DNA of 64,000 bases from Ichthyophis bannanicus. Its lineage: Eukaryota; Chordata; Amphibia; Gymnophiona; Ichthyophiidae. Location: positions 206,521,156 through 206,585,155 of the forward strand of contig CM066037.1 in assembly GCA_033557465.1 (NCBI GenBank). The letters run 5' to 3'. The position numbers were made by a program, and so were the translations under genes. Below are positions 32,457 to 42,782 of this stretch, one piece after another. Position 1 is the first letter of the stretch, and each line of letters opens with the position of its first letter. The notes under the pieces were generated by a model that was not told where the DNA came from, searched no databases, and saw only the letters and a program-made list of their open reading frames with translations.

Positions 32457-32515
32457 ACCCCCTGAGGCAGCATCTGCGAAACGCTAAGAAGGACGTCTGA
32501 TTGTGGCGTCGGGGT
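32457..32515 (+). ncRNA. Candidate degenerate hammerhead ribozyme
   Basis: ACCCC, then CTGAGG, short stem II, GAAAC, a stem III closing with ACGC/GCGT across a 19-base interior, then C and GGGGT, which closes stem I with five pairs. The core should be CTGANGA, so the A at the end of that box is lost, and this copy is probably inactive. Position after the PLE endonuclease matches where such ribozymes sit. Confidence 0.4.
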
Positions 32516-32520
32516 TGATA

Positions 32521-33704
32521 CCATAATGATCATCTTGGAAAATTGAGCAGAAGATTGTAACTTGTGCTGATGGGTCCTTTTTCTGTGCAGGGGCTTTCTC
32601 TTGCTCTGTCATGTGGTTAAATGCTGATGCCCCTTTGATAGTTGCTTTGTTGCATTTGATTATCATGATTATTGTCCATTATTATTTTGTATATTGATTT
32701 CTGCACTAATGTTCGATATTTTGTTATGTTTAATGATGCGATTGTAAAGTGCTGTGGATATTTGTCAAAGCAACTTTTAGTTTTGGATCCCCATCAGTTT
32801 ATTGGATATTTTGTAGCTTTCTGGTGCTGTTGACGGACGGAGGGGTTGGATGCAGACCGTTGATGTAATTTACCTCATATTGGATTGCTGAAGCCAGGTT
32901 TTGGCTTTGAGTATTCAATGGATATCTGAGGATAGTTCTGAGGTCTGTGCTCCCCGTTGTCACGGCGCTGGAGGCTTTTTTTAGTGCAAAGTTCCCAGTG
33001 CTACATTGTGGTTAATGTGTGGAGTTGTTTCTTATTGTTACGAAGTATTTGTGAAGAAGAGGCAACTATGCTTTTGAGACTGATTCTGAGGTACTCTGTA
33101 CCCACAGTGGCAAAGGTGGGCCAACCTGACCCTATCCATCTGCATCTGGTGGGGGATCCCAGCCAGGCAGCTGAGGTGAATAGCACATGGGTAGGAACAT
33201 GGCTACCCTAGGGCCTTCGTAAACTGAAGGCATGACTATGCCACTGCCTGGAGTGACAGGCTCTAGAGGGGAGGGGATCAGAGAGCAGCATCATTCCAAG
33301 TAAACCCATAATCCCCGACAGCCATGCAATCCAAAGAGCCATCAGCACATCCTATCCATCTTCAGGGAGAGCAGGCATACATGCACAGACCTACCAAGGT
33401 AATGTATCTAAACCCTTGTTGGCCAATAGTGCAAAGTGACAGGATGATAATTGGAAAGGGGGTGCATAGATGATTTTGATTGTGCAGGTCAGGTGTAAAG
33501 ATCCTGATGGGGGTATGTAGGCTGAAGGTTTGTTCTGTGCACCCAGAATGTGAAGCAGCCTGGGGCAAGCTCTGTGGCCACACATGACCAGCAGGTGGCA
33601 TGCGGAGCCACAGTTGCAACCCAGGGATATTTGGCAGTTAGGGATGTGCATTTGTTTCAAATGACCTGGGGAATTTCAATGACATTTCCCATGTCATGTC
33701 ATAA
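32521..33704. other. Unassigned stretch between PLE and DIRS B
   Basis: May hold PLE 3' sequence up to about 32900. No frame or repeat is recognised in the remainder; it is the insertion target of DIRS copy B. Confidence 0.45.
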
Positions 33705-33867
33705 TCTCCAGGAACAAGCAGGAATGTAGTCATCACATATGGGTATCGTCGGTAACGACGGAGCCTGTGCGGGAACGCTCCCCAGCGTCCAATCAGAAAG
33801 CTTTTGGGAGCATCCCACAGCGCCTGCGTGCTGCCTTCCCGCCTTACCCAACTGCCTCTCTCCAGTT
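33705..33867 (+). repeat. DIRS B left inverted terminal repeat
   Basis: About 163 bp, starting TCTCCAGGAACAAGCAGGAA. It matches the inverse of 42783-42945 at roughly nine of ten positions; the outer 39 bases are repeated exactly and inverted at 42597-42635 in the ICR. Confidence 0.9.
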
Positions 33868-33998
33868 CTTCTTTTTCCGTGGAGCCAGCAGGTCGTGTTC
33901 CTGTCACCGCAGAAGAATTCTTTTTTATTTCTTTCTTTTTTGTGTTCGCGTCTGCCTTCCTCGACGCTCTACCAGTACCGCCGTTTTTTTCTTTTCTT

Positions 33999-36900
33999 GT
34001 TGTTGTTGTTAAGTGCCGTCGAGTCGGAGTCGACTCATGGCGACCCTCTGGATAGCTATCCTAAATTGTGTTCGGTCTTCAGTCAGGCGGCTCATTGTTG
34101 ACAGACTGGTGCCCATAGCTGCTGTTATTGTATCGATCCATCTCATTGCTGGCCTTCCTCTTTTGCGTTGACCTTCTATCTTGCCAAGCATGATGTCTTT
34201 CTCTAATGATCTCTCTCTCCGCATGATGTGTCCAAAGTATGAAAGTCGAAGTCTTGTCATCTGAGCTTCTAAAGAAAGCTTGGGTTTGATCTCCTCTAGT
34301 ACAGACTGGTTTGTTCTTCGGGCAGTCCATGGTATACACAGTATTCGCCGCCAGCACCATAATTCAAAGGCATCAATTTTCTTCCTGTCTATCTTTTTCA
34401 CTGTCCAGCTTTCACATCCATATGATGTTATTGATAATACCATGGCTTGAACAAGTCGAATCTTTGTATGGAGAGAGACATCTCTGCTCTTGAGAATCTT
34501 ATCTAGGTCTTTCATAGCCATTCTGCCAAGAGCAATGCGTCGTCTGATTTCTTGACTGCTTGTTGCTTCTTTATTGATAGTTGATCCAAGTAGGTTAAAG
34601 TTATTCACAATTTCAATTTCTTCTCCTTCGACGATGAACCTGTTGATTATGCCAGTTGTCATGATCTTTGTCTTCTTTACATTAAGGTGCAGACCCATTT
34701 TGAGACTATGTTCTTTGATTGTGAGAAGCAAATATTTCAGATCATCTTCACTTTCCGCCAGTAATGTGGTATCATCAGCATAGCGAAGGTTGTTGATGAG
34801 TCTTCCACCAATCTTCACACCTCTGTTGTCTTCATACAATCCTGCTTCTCTGATGATTTGTTCTGCATATAAATTAAACAGGTAGGGGGAAAGTATGCAG
34901 CCTTGTCTTACACCTTTGCTTATTTTAAACCATTCTGTTTCTCCTTGTTCCGTTCGAACTGTTGCTTCTTGATCAATGTACAGATAGTGCAAGAGAACGA
35001 TCAGGTGTTCTGGTATACCCATGCTTCTTAATGTGGCCCGGAGTTTCTCATGGTTTACACAGTCAAAAGCTTTGCTATAGTCGATAAAGCACAAATAGAT
35101 ATCCTTTTGGTATTCTTTAGTCTTTTCAAGGATCCATCTCACATCCGCAATGATGTCTCTCGTTCCTCGTCCTTTTCTGAACCTTGCTTGCACTTCAGGT
35201 AGTTCTTGTTCCAGGTATGATTGTAGTCTCTTTTGAATAATCTTCAGTAAAATCTTGCTGGCATGTGGGATCAGAGCGATTGTGTGATAATTTCCACAGT
35301 CAGTTGAATCACCTTTCTTTAGTATTGGTATAAACACACATCTTTTCCAGTCAGTTGGCCATGATGCTGTCTTCCATATTTCTTGGCAGAGCCTTGTAAG
35401 TATGGTAACAGCTGCATCAGATTGCTGTAATACTTCTATGGGAATGCAATCAATGCCTGGTGCTTTGTTCTTTGATAAGGCTTTCAATGCTGCTTCAACT
35501 TCTTCTTTCATCACCAATGGTTCCAGATCATAAGATACAGGTTGAAACAGCTGTTGGTCCACTTGATCTTTATCATATAAAAACTCTGTATATTCCTTCC
35601 ATCTTTTCTTGATCTTCTCAGCATCATTCAACATAGAACCTTGAGCATCTTGTAACATTCCAATTCGAGGCTGGAACTTTTTCTTTAACTCTCGTAGCTT
35701 TAGGAAAGCTGATCTTGTTCTTCCTCTAATAGTTTCTGCTTCTATTTCCTTGCATGCGTCATTGTAGTACTTTTCCTTGTCCTGTCTTGCTGCACGTTGG
35801 AAATCTCTGTTGAGTTCTGTGATTGTCTTTCTTTCTCCTCTGGCTTTAGCTTCTCTGCGTTTCTGGGCAATTTTCAGAGTTTCTTCCGTCATCCATTTTG
35901 GCCGTTTTTTCTTTTTTACCTTTTGTAGAGACTTCTCGCTTTCTTCTAACACAACCTTCTTGATGTCATTCCATAACTCTTCTGGAACTCTATCATTTGT
36001 ATCTAAAGCAGCAAATCGATTTTGCAGGCAGTCTTTAAATTCCAGTAGTATATTCTCAAGGTCATATTTTGCTGCATTCATGAGTGGTTTGCTCTTTTTC
36101 AGCTTTAGCTTGAGTTTGCATACTAGTAGTTGATGATCTGTACCACAGTCAGCTCCAGGTTTTGTCTTTGTTGATGTTATAGAGCTTTTCCATCGTTGAC
36201 TTCCACAGATGTAGTCAATTTGATTTTTATACAATCCATTGGGTGAAGTCCATGTGTACAGTCGCCGCTTGTGTTGCTGGAAGAAGGTGTTCGAGATGAA
36301 TAGATCGTTGGTCTTGCAGAATTCTATCAGTCTTTCTCCAGCTTCATTTCTGTTGCCAAGTCCATATTTTCCAACTACTTTGTCTTCTTCTTTGTTGCCA
36401 ACCTTTGCGTTCCAATCACCCATGACTATCAGGATATCCTGTTTGCATGTTCTGTCAATTTCAGCTTGTACTTGTTCATAGAACTCTTCAATTTCATTCT
36501 CCTCTGCAGCTGTTGTTGGGGCATATACTTGAATTATAGTTGTGTTGATAGGCATTCCTCGTAGACTAATAGAGATTAAGCGTTCGCTGACTGCATTGTA
36601 TTTCATTACAGTTCTTGCAAGTTTCTTCTTTGTTATAAATGCAACACCATTTCTTCTTTGTCTTTCATTTCCAGCATAGTAGACCATGTGATCATCTGAT
36701 GCAAAGTGCCCGATGCCAGTCCATTTCAGTTCGCTGACACCCAACAGATCAACTTGTACACGTTCCATTTCATTCTTGACCACCTCCAACTTCCCTTGGT
36801 TCATGCTTCGTACGTTCCATGTTCCAATGTGTAAGACATCTTTACAGCTTCTGACTCTCATTTCATGCGCAGCTACATCAGCAGTCAGACATCCCGAGGG

Positions 36901-37322
36901 CTTTGATCCAACCACATCATAAATGCTGGCTTTACTCTGAAAAGTCTTCAGCTCGTCCCCAGTAGCTAGTTGAGTGCCTTCCAACCTGGGGGTCTCATCT
37001 TCCAGCACTACAGCACAATTTGTTTTGTTGTAACTATCCATTGGGTTTTAATGGCAAGATACAGAAGTAGATTGCCGGGCCTTTCTTCTGCGCAGTTTAA
37101 GTTTGGTGTTGTTGCCGTTGTCACAGAAATGTGATCCTCCGCCGTCAATACTATCCCATTCTGCTGCTGCCCAGATGGATGGTTTGTCTTGGTCTGGCAT
37201 CTCAGCTGAGACCTGTCCATCTTGGGAGACCCTGCCAGTAGTTAAACTACCGATAGTTTAGCTCTCAGCATCACTGATGCACAGAAGCCCTCACAGCACG
37301 ACAAGCTGAAAACCAAATGAGG
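33999..37322 (-). mobile_element. RTE-clade (BovB-like) LINE, copy 2, full length
   Basis: Inserted in the leader of DIRS B with an 11-bp duplication TTTCTTTTCTT (33988-33998, 37323-37333). On the minus strand it has a 281-bp 5' UTR containing a 70-codon upstream frame (37220-37011), a 1010-codon ORF, and an (AAC)n tail. It is nearly the same sequence as copy 1 at 17979-20839 and in the same orientation. Confidence 0.94.
34009..37041 (-). CDS. RTE ORF2: endonuclease-reverse transcriptase, 1010 codons
   Basis: Unbroken from MDSYNKTNCAVVLEDE; the 60 residues before [13 protein letters not shown] are absent from copy 1. Endonuclease blocks are the same, with [11 protein letters not shown] near residue 215, and the RT active site [13 protein letters not shown] near 755. 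Two changes touch conserved RT blocks: GNYHTIAL where copy 1 has GNYRTIAL, and VQARFRKGRG where copy 1 has [10 protein letters not shown]. Arg and Gly at these places are widely kept in RTs, so enzyme activity may be reduced although the frame is open. The upstream ATG at 37041 is chosen because the frame is open to it and 5' UTR precedes it. Confidence 0.93.
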   Translation of the reverse strand: MDSYNKTNCAVVLEDETPRLEGTQLATGDELKTFQSKASIYDVVGSKPSGCLTADVAAHEMRVRSCKDVLHIGTWNVRSMNQGKLEVVKNEMERVQVDLLGVSELKWTGIGHFASDDHMVYYAGNERQRRNGVAFITKKKLARTVMKYNAVSERLISISLRGMPINTTIIQVYAPTTAAEENEIEEFYEQVQAEIDRTCKQDILIVMGDWNAKVGNKEEDKVVGKYGLGNRNEAGERLIEFCKTNDLFISNTFFQQHKRRLYTWTSPNGLYKNQIDYICGSQRWKSSITSTKTKPGADCGTDHQLLVCKLKLKLKKSKPLMNAAKYDLENILLEFKDCLQNRFAALDTNDRVPEELWNDIKKVVLEESEKSLQKVKKKKRPKWMTEETLKIAQKRREAKARGERKTITELNRDFQRAARQDKEKYYNDACKEIEAETIRGRTRSAFLKLRELKKKFQPRIGMLQDAQGSMLNDAEKIKKRWKEYTEFLYDKDQVDQQLFQPVSYDLEPLVMKEEVEAALKALSKNKAPGIDCIPIEVLQQSDAAVTILTRLCQEIWKTASWPTDWKRCVFIPILKKGDSTDCGNYHTIALIPHASKILLKIIQKRLQSYLEQELPEVQARFRKGRGTRDIIADVRWILEKTKEYQKDIYLCFIDYSKAFDCVNHEKLRATLRSMGIPEHLIVLLHYLYIDQEATVRTEQGETEWFKISKGVRQGCILSPYLFNLYAEQIIREAGLYEDNRGVKIGGRLINNLRYADDTTLLAESEDDLKYLLLTIKEHSLKMGLHLNVKKTKIMTTGIINRFIVEGEEIEIVNNFNLLGSTINKEATSSQEIRRRIALGRMAMKDLDKILKSRDVSLHTKIRLVQAMVLSITSYGCESWTVKKIDRKKIDAFELWCWRRILCIPWTARRTNQSVLEEIKPKLSLEAQMTRLRLSYFGHIMRRERSLEKDIMLGKIEGQRKRGRPAMRWIDTITAAMGTSLSTMSRLTEDRTQFRIAIQRVAMSRLRLDGT

Positions 37323-37424
37323 TTTCTTTTCTTATTTCTGTAAAAAATATATATATTCTCTTTTTTACTTTTCTTCAGGTGCATGCGACTTTTTGGGCCT
37401 TAGGCCCAAAAATTTTTCCTTACC

Positions 37425-39570
37425 ATGGAGAAACCTGCCTCAGGTTTCAAAAAGTGCAGCAAGTGTGGCGGTACCATTTCCGTCACCGACACCCATGAAT
37501 GGTGTCTAAAATATTTAGGTCCTGACCACTCCTTCACGGATTGTATGTCCTGCGCACAAGATGTCTAAAAGAGGTCGGCAGAACCGAGCTGCTAAGCTCA
37601 GTACCCTGTTTCCCTCTGATGCAGCTTCGGTGGAATCGACGTCTTCCAGGGCTGCTTCTTCCTCCCGTGGATCTCAGGTAACTAAACATAAATCCAGCCG
37701 GTCCTCGAAGGGTAGATCTCCTTCTAAGCATTGAGATGCCTCTGGCGTTGCCCTCGAGGATTCTGCACTGGCAAAATTACCCTGGCGGGAGGCTTCGGCT
37801 TCCAAAGCATTATCGGGGTTCCAGGATGTTCTCGAGGCCTCGACCTCGGCAGTGCTACTGGTGCCATGCTCTGGGGTACCGGCGGTCTCCTCCGGTACCG
37901 ACATCCAGGCATTGGCAGCATCGATAGACCAGAGAGTTCTGGCTATGGAACGCAGTCTGGCGGCTTTCCTTGCAGCATCGAAGCCCTCGGAACCGCGACA
38001 GACAGTTACACCGGTACCGGCCTTGGTATCGGTATCAGTACCGGTACCAATAGCATCGACATCGGCATCGATGTCTGCTTTGCCGGTACCCAGTCATCCG
38101 ATGACCTCCGGTACCGATACCCCGGTACCGGTTACTCCCCGTACCGACTTTGGTCGGTACGGGTATCGGGCTCTTCAAGAGCATCTGGACAGACTATACT
38201 TCGAGTCCTCAGAAGAATCTGAGGATTCTGACAGTTCTGTCGATGCAGTGATTCTTCTCCCAGAGGAGCCCTCCTCCCCTAAACGCAGGATGTCTCCTCC
38301 AGAGGATATTTCCTTCCAAGATTTTATCAGGGAGGTGGCTCGGGGCCTGTCCATTACTGTGGCCCCTGAAACAGAGCCAAGGGCCAAGGAGTTGGAAATT
38401 CTACAATATTCTAAAACTCCTAAGGAGGCAGCTACCTTGCCCATTCATGAGATTCTATATGATCTCATGGTAAGGATGTGGGAGACACCCCTTACCACCT
38501 CTCCTCATTCTCGTAGACTGGATACTATTTTTATTTTATTTATTTATTTACATTCTCTTATATACCGCGCTATTCTGCATCAGTGCGGTTTACATTGAAC
38601 AAACTGAAATTACATTGAACAGGGCATTATAACTTGGAGATAACTATTTTACAGGGAACAAGGGCTATGGAGGGTTAAGTGGCTTGCCCAAGACCACAAG
38701 GAGCACCTGTGGGACTAGAAACCCCAGTCCTTCCGGCCCAAGGTTGCTGTCCTCTAGTGGGATTTGAACCCCTGACCTTCTGGCCTGAAGTACTTTGCCC
38801 CAACCACTAGGCCACTATGTATCGAGTCCCTCCTTGTCCTGGATTCCATAATACTCAGCTTCCTCACCACTCTATTGTAGTGGAGTCAGCTATGAGAAGG
38901 ATCAAGAGTGCAAAAAGACATGTCTCTAATCCTCCAGGACGTGAGTGCAGAACTCTGGATGCTTTTGGACATCGGGTCTTCCAAGCTTCCATGCTTTCTG
39001 CCAGGATCAGTTCCTATAGTCTCTATATGGGAATGTTCCTGAAGGAGGTCACAGATGATTTAGAGGCTTTAAGTCCTTTTCTTCCTGAGGATAAAAGACA
39101 GGTTTTTCTCACTTTGGTCAAACATGTCTAAGATGTTTCAAATTTTCCAACCGTGCAGCCTTTGACTGCTTTGACTGCATAAGCAGAACCTCGGCTGTGG
39201 CCATAGGTGCACGTAGAATTGCTTGGCTCCGGGCATCTGATTTAGAGTTCTGGGTACAAGACAAATTGGGAAATATCCCTTGTATTGATGAGAACCTATT
39301 TGGTAAAGATTGGCAGGAAAAAGCCAATGAAATGGATGCTGAAAATCCACCTTGGATAGATTATCCAAGTCCACTGCTGATCCTACTAGAAGAAAATTGT
39401 TCAAGAAACCATTCTTTTCTAAAAAGAAAAAATTCTATCCTGCTTATGTTCCGCAGGGACGTTCTGCAGGTCAGCTTGCCAAGAAAGGTCAGCAACCACC
39501 CAAACAGAAGAAAGTAAAGGCTGCTAGGCCTCAACCGGCCCAGCAGGCTCAGCCTCCACAGGGCCTTTGA
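37425..39570 (+). pseudogene. DIRS B ORF1 (Gag-like), broken
   Basis: Starts MEKPASGFKKCSKCGGTI in a good context (ACCATGG), followed by CLKYLGPDHSFTDCMSC: Cys/His pairs of the DIRS ORF1 zinc-binding start. Breaks: a frameshift near 37550, and TGA at 37734 where copy A has CGA (CpG decay). Then a Ser/Pro/Val-rich part encoded by GGTACCG words, an acidic serine stretch ESSEESEDSDSS, and the conserved helical part EDISFQDFIREVARGL, MVRMWETPLTTSPHSRRLDT. A SINE sits here. It resumes MYRVPPCPGFHNTQLPHHS and runs to GARRIAWLRASDLEFW and a lysine-rich end. About 600 codons if whole. Confidence 0.8.
38529..38813 (-). mobile_element. tRNA-headed SINE with L2-type tail, copy 2
   Basis: Inserted in DIRS B ORF1 with a 5-bp ACTAT duplication (38524-38528, 38814-38818). 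On the minus strand: A box AGTGGCCTAGTGGTTGGGGC, B-box region GGTCAGGGGTTCAAATCCC, core CTTGGGCAAGCCACTTAACC, and the tail hairpin region with CGCGGTATATAAGAGAATG, then AAATAAATAAA. Close to the copy at 58626-58917. Confidence 0.9.
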
Positions 39571-41415
39571 CTCTCATCTAGAGAACTTAGCCTTCCTGGT
39601 TCTGGACGGACCAGAACCTTCCACCATTCCAGGAAGGTTATGTCATTTTGCCCCCAGATGGGGGCAAATAACAGCAGAGCATTGGACACTCTCCATCATA
39701 AAGGAGGGGTACAAGCTTCATTTTTCAAGCATGCCCCCTCACACAATAGTAAGGCAGTTCAATTCTCCGACCTCTCTCATCAACCTGTTAGGTCAGGAGG
39801 TTGCTATCCTGTGCTTCATCAACAGGGTACAGGGTTCTATTCCCCTTATTTTCTTATTCCAAAGAAAACAGGGGGTTACAGACCTATCTTAGACCTCAGA
39901 GAATTGAACAACTTCCTTGTCAAGGAGAAATTCAAAATGATTTCTCTCGGATCTCTGCTGCCATACCTTCAGAGTCAGGATTGGCTTTGTTCTCTAGATC
40001 TCAAGGATGCGTACACCCATGTTCTCATCCATCCAACTCACAGAAGGTTCCTTCGGTTCCTTTTTCAGGGAAAGCACTACCAATACAGGGTACTTCCATT
40101 TGGCCTGGCCTCAGCACCAAGGGTGTTCACGAAATGCATGGCTGTTGTAGCAGCATTTCTCCGCACTCTAGGGATATTCGTCTTCCCTTACTTAGATGAT
40201 TGGCTCATTCGAGCCCCAACAGAGTCAGAGGCCAGGACTTCTCTATCCTGCACATTGCGTATCCTTCAGTATTTAGGGCTGGTAATAAACATCCCAAAAT
40301 CCAGTCTAACTCCCACTCAGTCTTTAGAATTCATAGGAGCTTTCCTGGATACCACAAAGGCAAGGGCCTGTCTCCCCCAGGCCCGTTGCCTTCGCTTGGT
40401 GCAGTTAGCTTCTCAAGCAGTGCTAAAGCCTCATCTGACTGCTCGAGAAATGTTAAAACTACTAGGCCACATGGCATCCACCGTGCATGTGGTTCCCTAT
40501 GCTCGCCTCCACATGAGGGCAGCTCAGTGGACTTTATCCACCCAATGGACCCAGGCATCAGGATGCCTGTCAGACAAAATAGCAAACACAAGTCACCTCA
40601 TTTTGTCCCTCCAGTGGTGGAAGTCCACTCAAAATCTGTTGCTGGGGTCCCCTTTTCAGCAACCCTTACCCCAAGCAACTCTCACAACAGATGCTTCTCC
40701 AATGGGTTGGGGAGCTCATCTGCAAGACCTCTCCACCCAGGGCACCTGGTCTCCACAGGAGAGTTATCTACATATCAATCTCTTGGAGCTCAAAGCAATC
40801 TTTCTTGCTCTCCGAGTGTTCCACCCCCTGCTCAGCTACAAGACAGTCCTCATTTATACGGACAATCAAGTAGCCATGTTCTATGTGAACAAGCAGGGGG
40901 GAACAGGCTAACTGTCGCTTTGCAACGAAGCTTTGAGACTATGGGCCCTCGCCAGAGAGCATCAGATTCATCTTCTGGCAGTGTATCTTCCAGGCATTCA
41001 AAACTCTTGGGCAGACAGACTCAGTCGAGTTCTGCTTCCACACGAGTGGTCTCTGCATGCAGACCAGGTGACCAGGATATTTCAACTTTGGGGAACCCCG
41101 GACATAGACCTCTTTGCAAGTCCGTGGAATGCCAAACTTCCCTGGTTCTGTTCCAAAATTCCGGCTCAGGGCTCTCAGGCCAGGGATGCTTTCCTCCTTT
41201 ACTGGGGTCAAGACTTCTTGTATGCCTTTCCACCCATTCCCCTAATTACCAAAACCCTGTTCAAGCTTCAGAGAGACAGAGGCCATATGATTCTCATAGC
41301 TCCACATTGGCCACGGCAAGTGTGGTACCCTCTGCTTCTACATCTCTCTCAAGCTCCCTCCCTGGAGTTAGGGTCTGCTCCAGATCTCCTATCCCAGGAG
41401 GATGGACTGTTATGA
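39570..41415 (+). pseudogene. DIRS B reverse transcriptase-RNase H, one stop
   Basis: The first block, GRLCHFAPRWGQITAEHW, is in another frame than the rest, so a frameshift lies near 39830. Then YFLIPKKTGGYRPILDLREL, WLCSLDLKDAYTHVLIHP, FGLASAPRVFTKCM, and the RT active site FPYLDDWLIRAP (near 40195). RNase H follows: TLTTDASPMGWGAHL (D), NLLELKAIFLAL (E), IYTDNQVAMFYVNKQGG (D) and NSWADRLSR (D). A TAA at 40909-40911 interrupts after GGTG; the same frame continues to 41415 (IDLFASPWNAK, APHWPRQVWY). The C-terminus overlaps the recombinase start by four bases. Confidence 0.88.
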
Positions 41416-42480
41416 CATCCCAATCCCCAGTCTCTGCACCTCAGGGCTTGGTTGCTGAAGGCCTAGATCTCCATGATCTTAATATCCCTCAGCCAGTGAA
41501 GGATATTCTTCTTGCTTCCAGGAAACTTTCCACAAGATGCTCTTATGCTTTCAAGTGGAAAAGGTTTACCATAAGGTGTTCGCAAAAGGCTCTGGAATCT
41601 TTGCTGGAGTATCTCCTTCATTTATCCAATGCAGGTCTTTAGACTAATTCAGTAAGAGTCCTTTTGAGTGCTATTGCAGCTTCCCTTAAGCCTCTAAGTG
41701 GACAACCTATTTCCTCTCATCCTCTTATAGCAAGATTTATAAGAGGCCTTCTCTTAACTAAGCCTCCCATTAGACCACCACCGGTGGCATGGGACTTAAA
41801 CCTGGTTCTTGGGCAGCTCATGAAGCCACCATTTGAACCTTTAGCTACTACCTCCTTGAAATTCCTTTCTTGGAAGATTATCTTTCTCATTGCAATCACA
41901 TCGGCACGCCGCATTAGTGAGCTGCAAGCGCTAGTAGCTGATCCACCTTATACAAGGTTCCATCATGACAAGGTAGTCCTCAGGACTCATCCACACTTTA
42001 TGCCAAAGGTGCTTGCCTTTTCATCTCAACCAAGCGGTCTACCTACCTGTGTTTTTTCCAAGGCCTCATGCATCAAATGCAGAGAGGAATCTTCATACCT
42101 TGGACTGTAAAAGAGCTTTAGCTTTTTACTTACAAAGAACACAGCAACATAGAAAGTCCTCTCAACTCTTTGTTGCTTTTGATCCTTCTCATTTGGGACT
42201 TCCAGTCTCCAAGAGAACACTGTCTAACTGGATTGCTCAGTGTATTTCCTGCACCTATCAGAGTAAGAACCTTTCTCTGGAGGGCCATGTCACAGCTCAC
42301 AATGTGAGAGCCATGGCAGCCTCAATGGCTCATCTGCACTCTGTGTCTATCGACGACATCTGTCGAGCAGCCACTTGGGCCTCGGTTCATACCTTTACAG
42401 CCCATTACTGCTTGGACAAGGACTCCCGCCGGGATGCCTTGTTTGGTCAGGCTGTTCTCCAACACCTGTTCCATACCTAA
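41412..42480 (+). pseudogene. DIRS B tyrosine recombinase, stop and frameshift
   Basis: Starts MTSQSPVSAPQGLVAEG at an ATG that overlaps the previous stop as ATGA. N-terminal core-binding part: ILLASRKLSTRCSYAFKWK and LLHLSNAGL, then TAG at 41641 (CAG to TAG likely), VLLSAIAASL. Catalytic part: ITSARRISELQAL (first Arg), HVTAHNVRAMAAS (His-x-x-Arg), and RAATWASVHTFTAHYCLD (Tyr). A four-base excess near 42010 shifts the frame between VPFHLN-type and earlier sequence. With R-H-R-Y all present, the enzyme would join the circular DNA to the target in the nucleus, but this copy is dead. Confidence 0.88.
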
Positions 42481-42596
42481 TCAACTCCTACCCACCATCC
42501 CTGGTAGGATGCCAGAGATCCATGGGGGGAAGTGGAGCCCTGTTCAGGGAGACACAACTTCTGGGGTCTCTCCCTGGCATCTAAAGCTATGGAGTC

Positions 42597-42696
42597 CCCA
42601 TATGTGATGACTACATTCCTGCTTGTTCCTGGAGATTGCATAGTTACTCACCTGTAACAGGTAATCTCCGGGAACAGCAGGAATTTAGTCCTCACA
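42597..42696 (+). repeat. DIRS B internal complementary region (ICR)
   Basis: 100 bp. Positions 42597-42635 are the exact reverse complement of the left terminus 33705-33743; two bases TT follow; 42638-42696 are the reverse complement of the right terminus 42912-42970 with one mismatch in 59. So both outer ends are joined head to tail in one internal block, as in DIRS1, where the ICR templates circle closure. Confidence 0.93.
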
Positions 42697-42782
42697 ACCC
42701 ACCCACCTCCCCTAGAAGTTGTATCTCTCTATCTATCTCTTTCCTTTCCCTCTTTCTCTCTTTGTCTCAGCCTTAAAACTCA

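Larger units (their letters stand above)
28600..32520 (+). mobile_element. Penelope-like element (PLE), split by hAT-like insert
   Basis: RT with a GIY-YIG endonuclease downstream, the defining layout of endonuclease-bearing Penelope-like elements. Before the coding part three short imperfect repeats of ATACCCGGATAGTG occur (28616-28682). The 3' region has a hammerhead-like segment at 32457-32515. A hAT-like element replaces the connection between RT and endonuclease. Exact outer ends were not resolved. Confidence 0.8.

Noticed and set aside
33739..34101. Open frames starting in the DIRS B left repeat
   Set aside because: They cross from the DIRS leader into the antisense RTE tail and occur in the terminal repeat, which is non-coding in DIRS.
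40200..41642. 480-codon open frame overlapping the DIRS RT-RNase H
   Set aside because: Most of it is an alternative frame of the RT-RNase H with no recognisable motif; only its last part (from 41412) is the true recombinase start, annotated separately.
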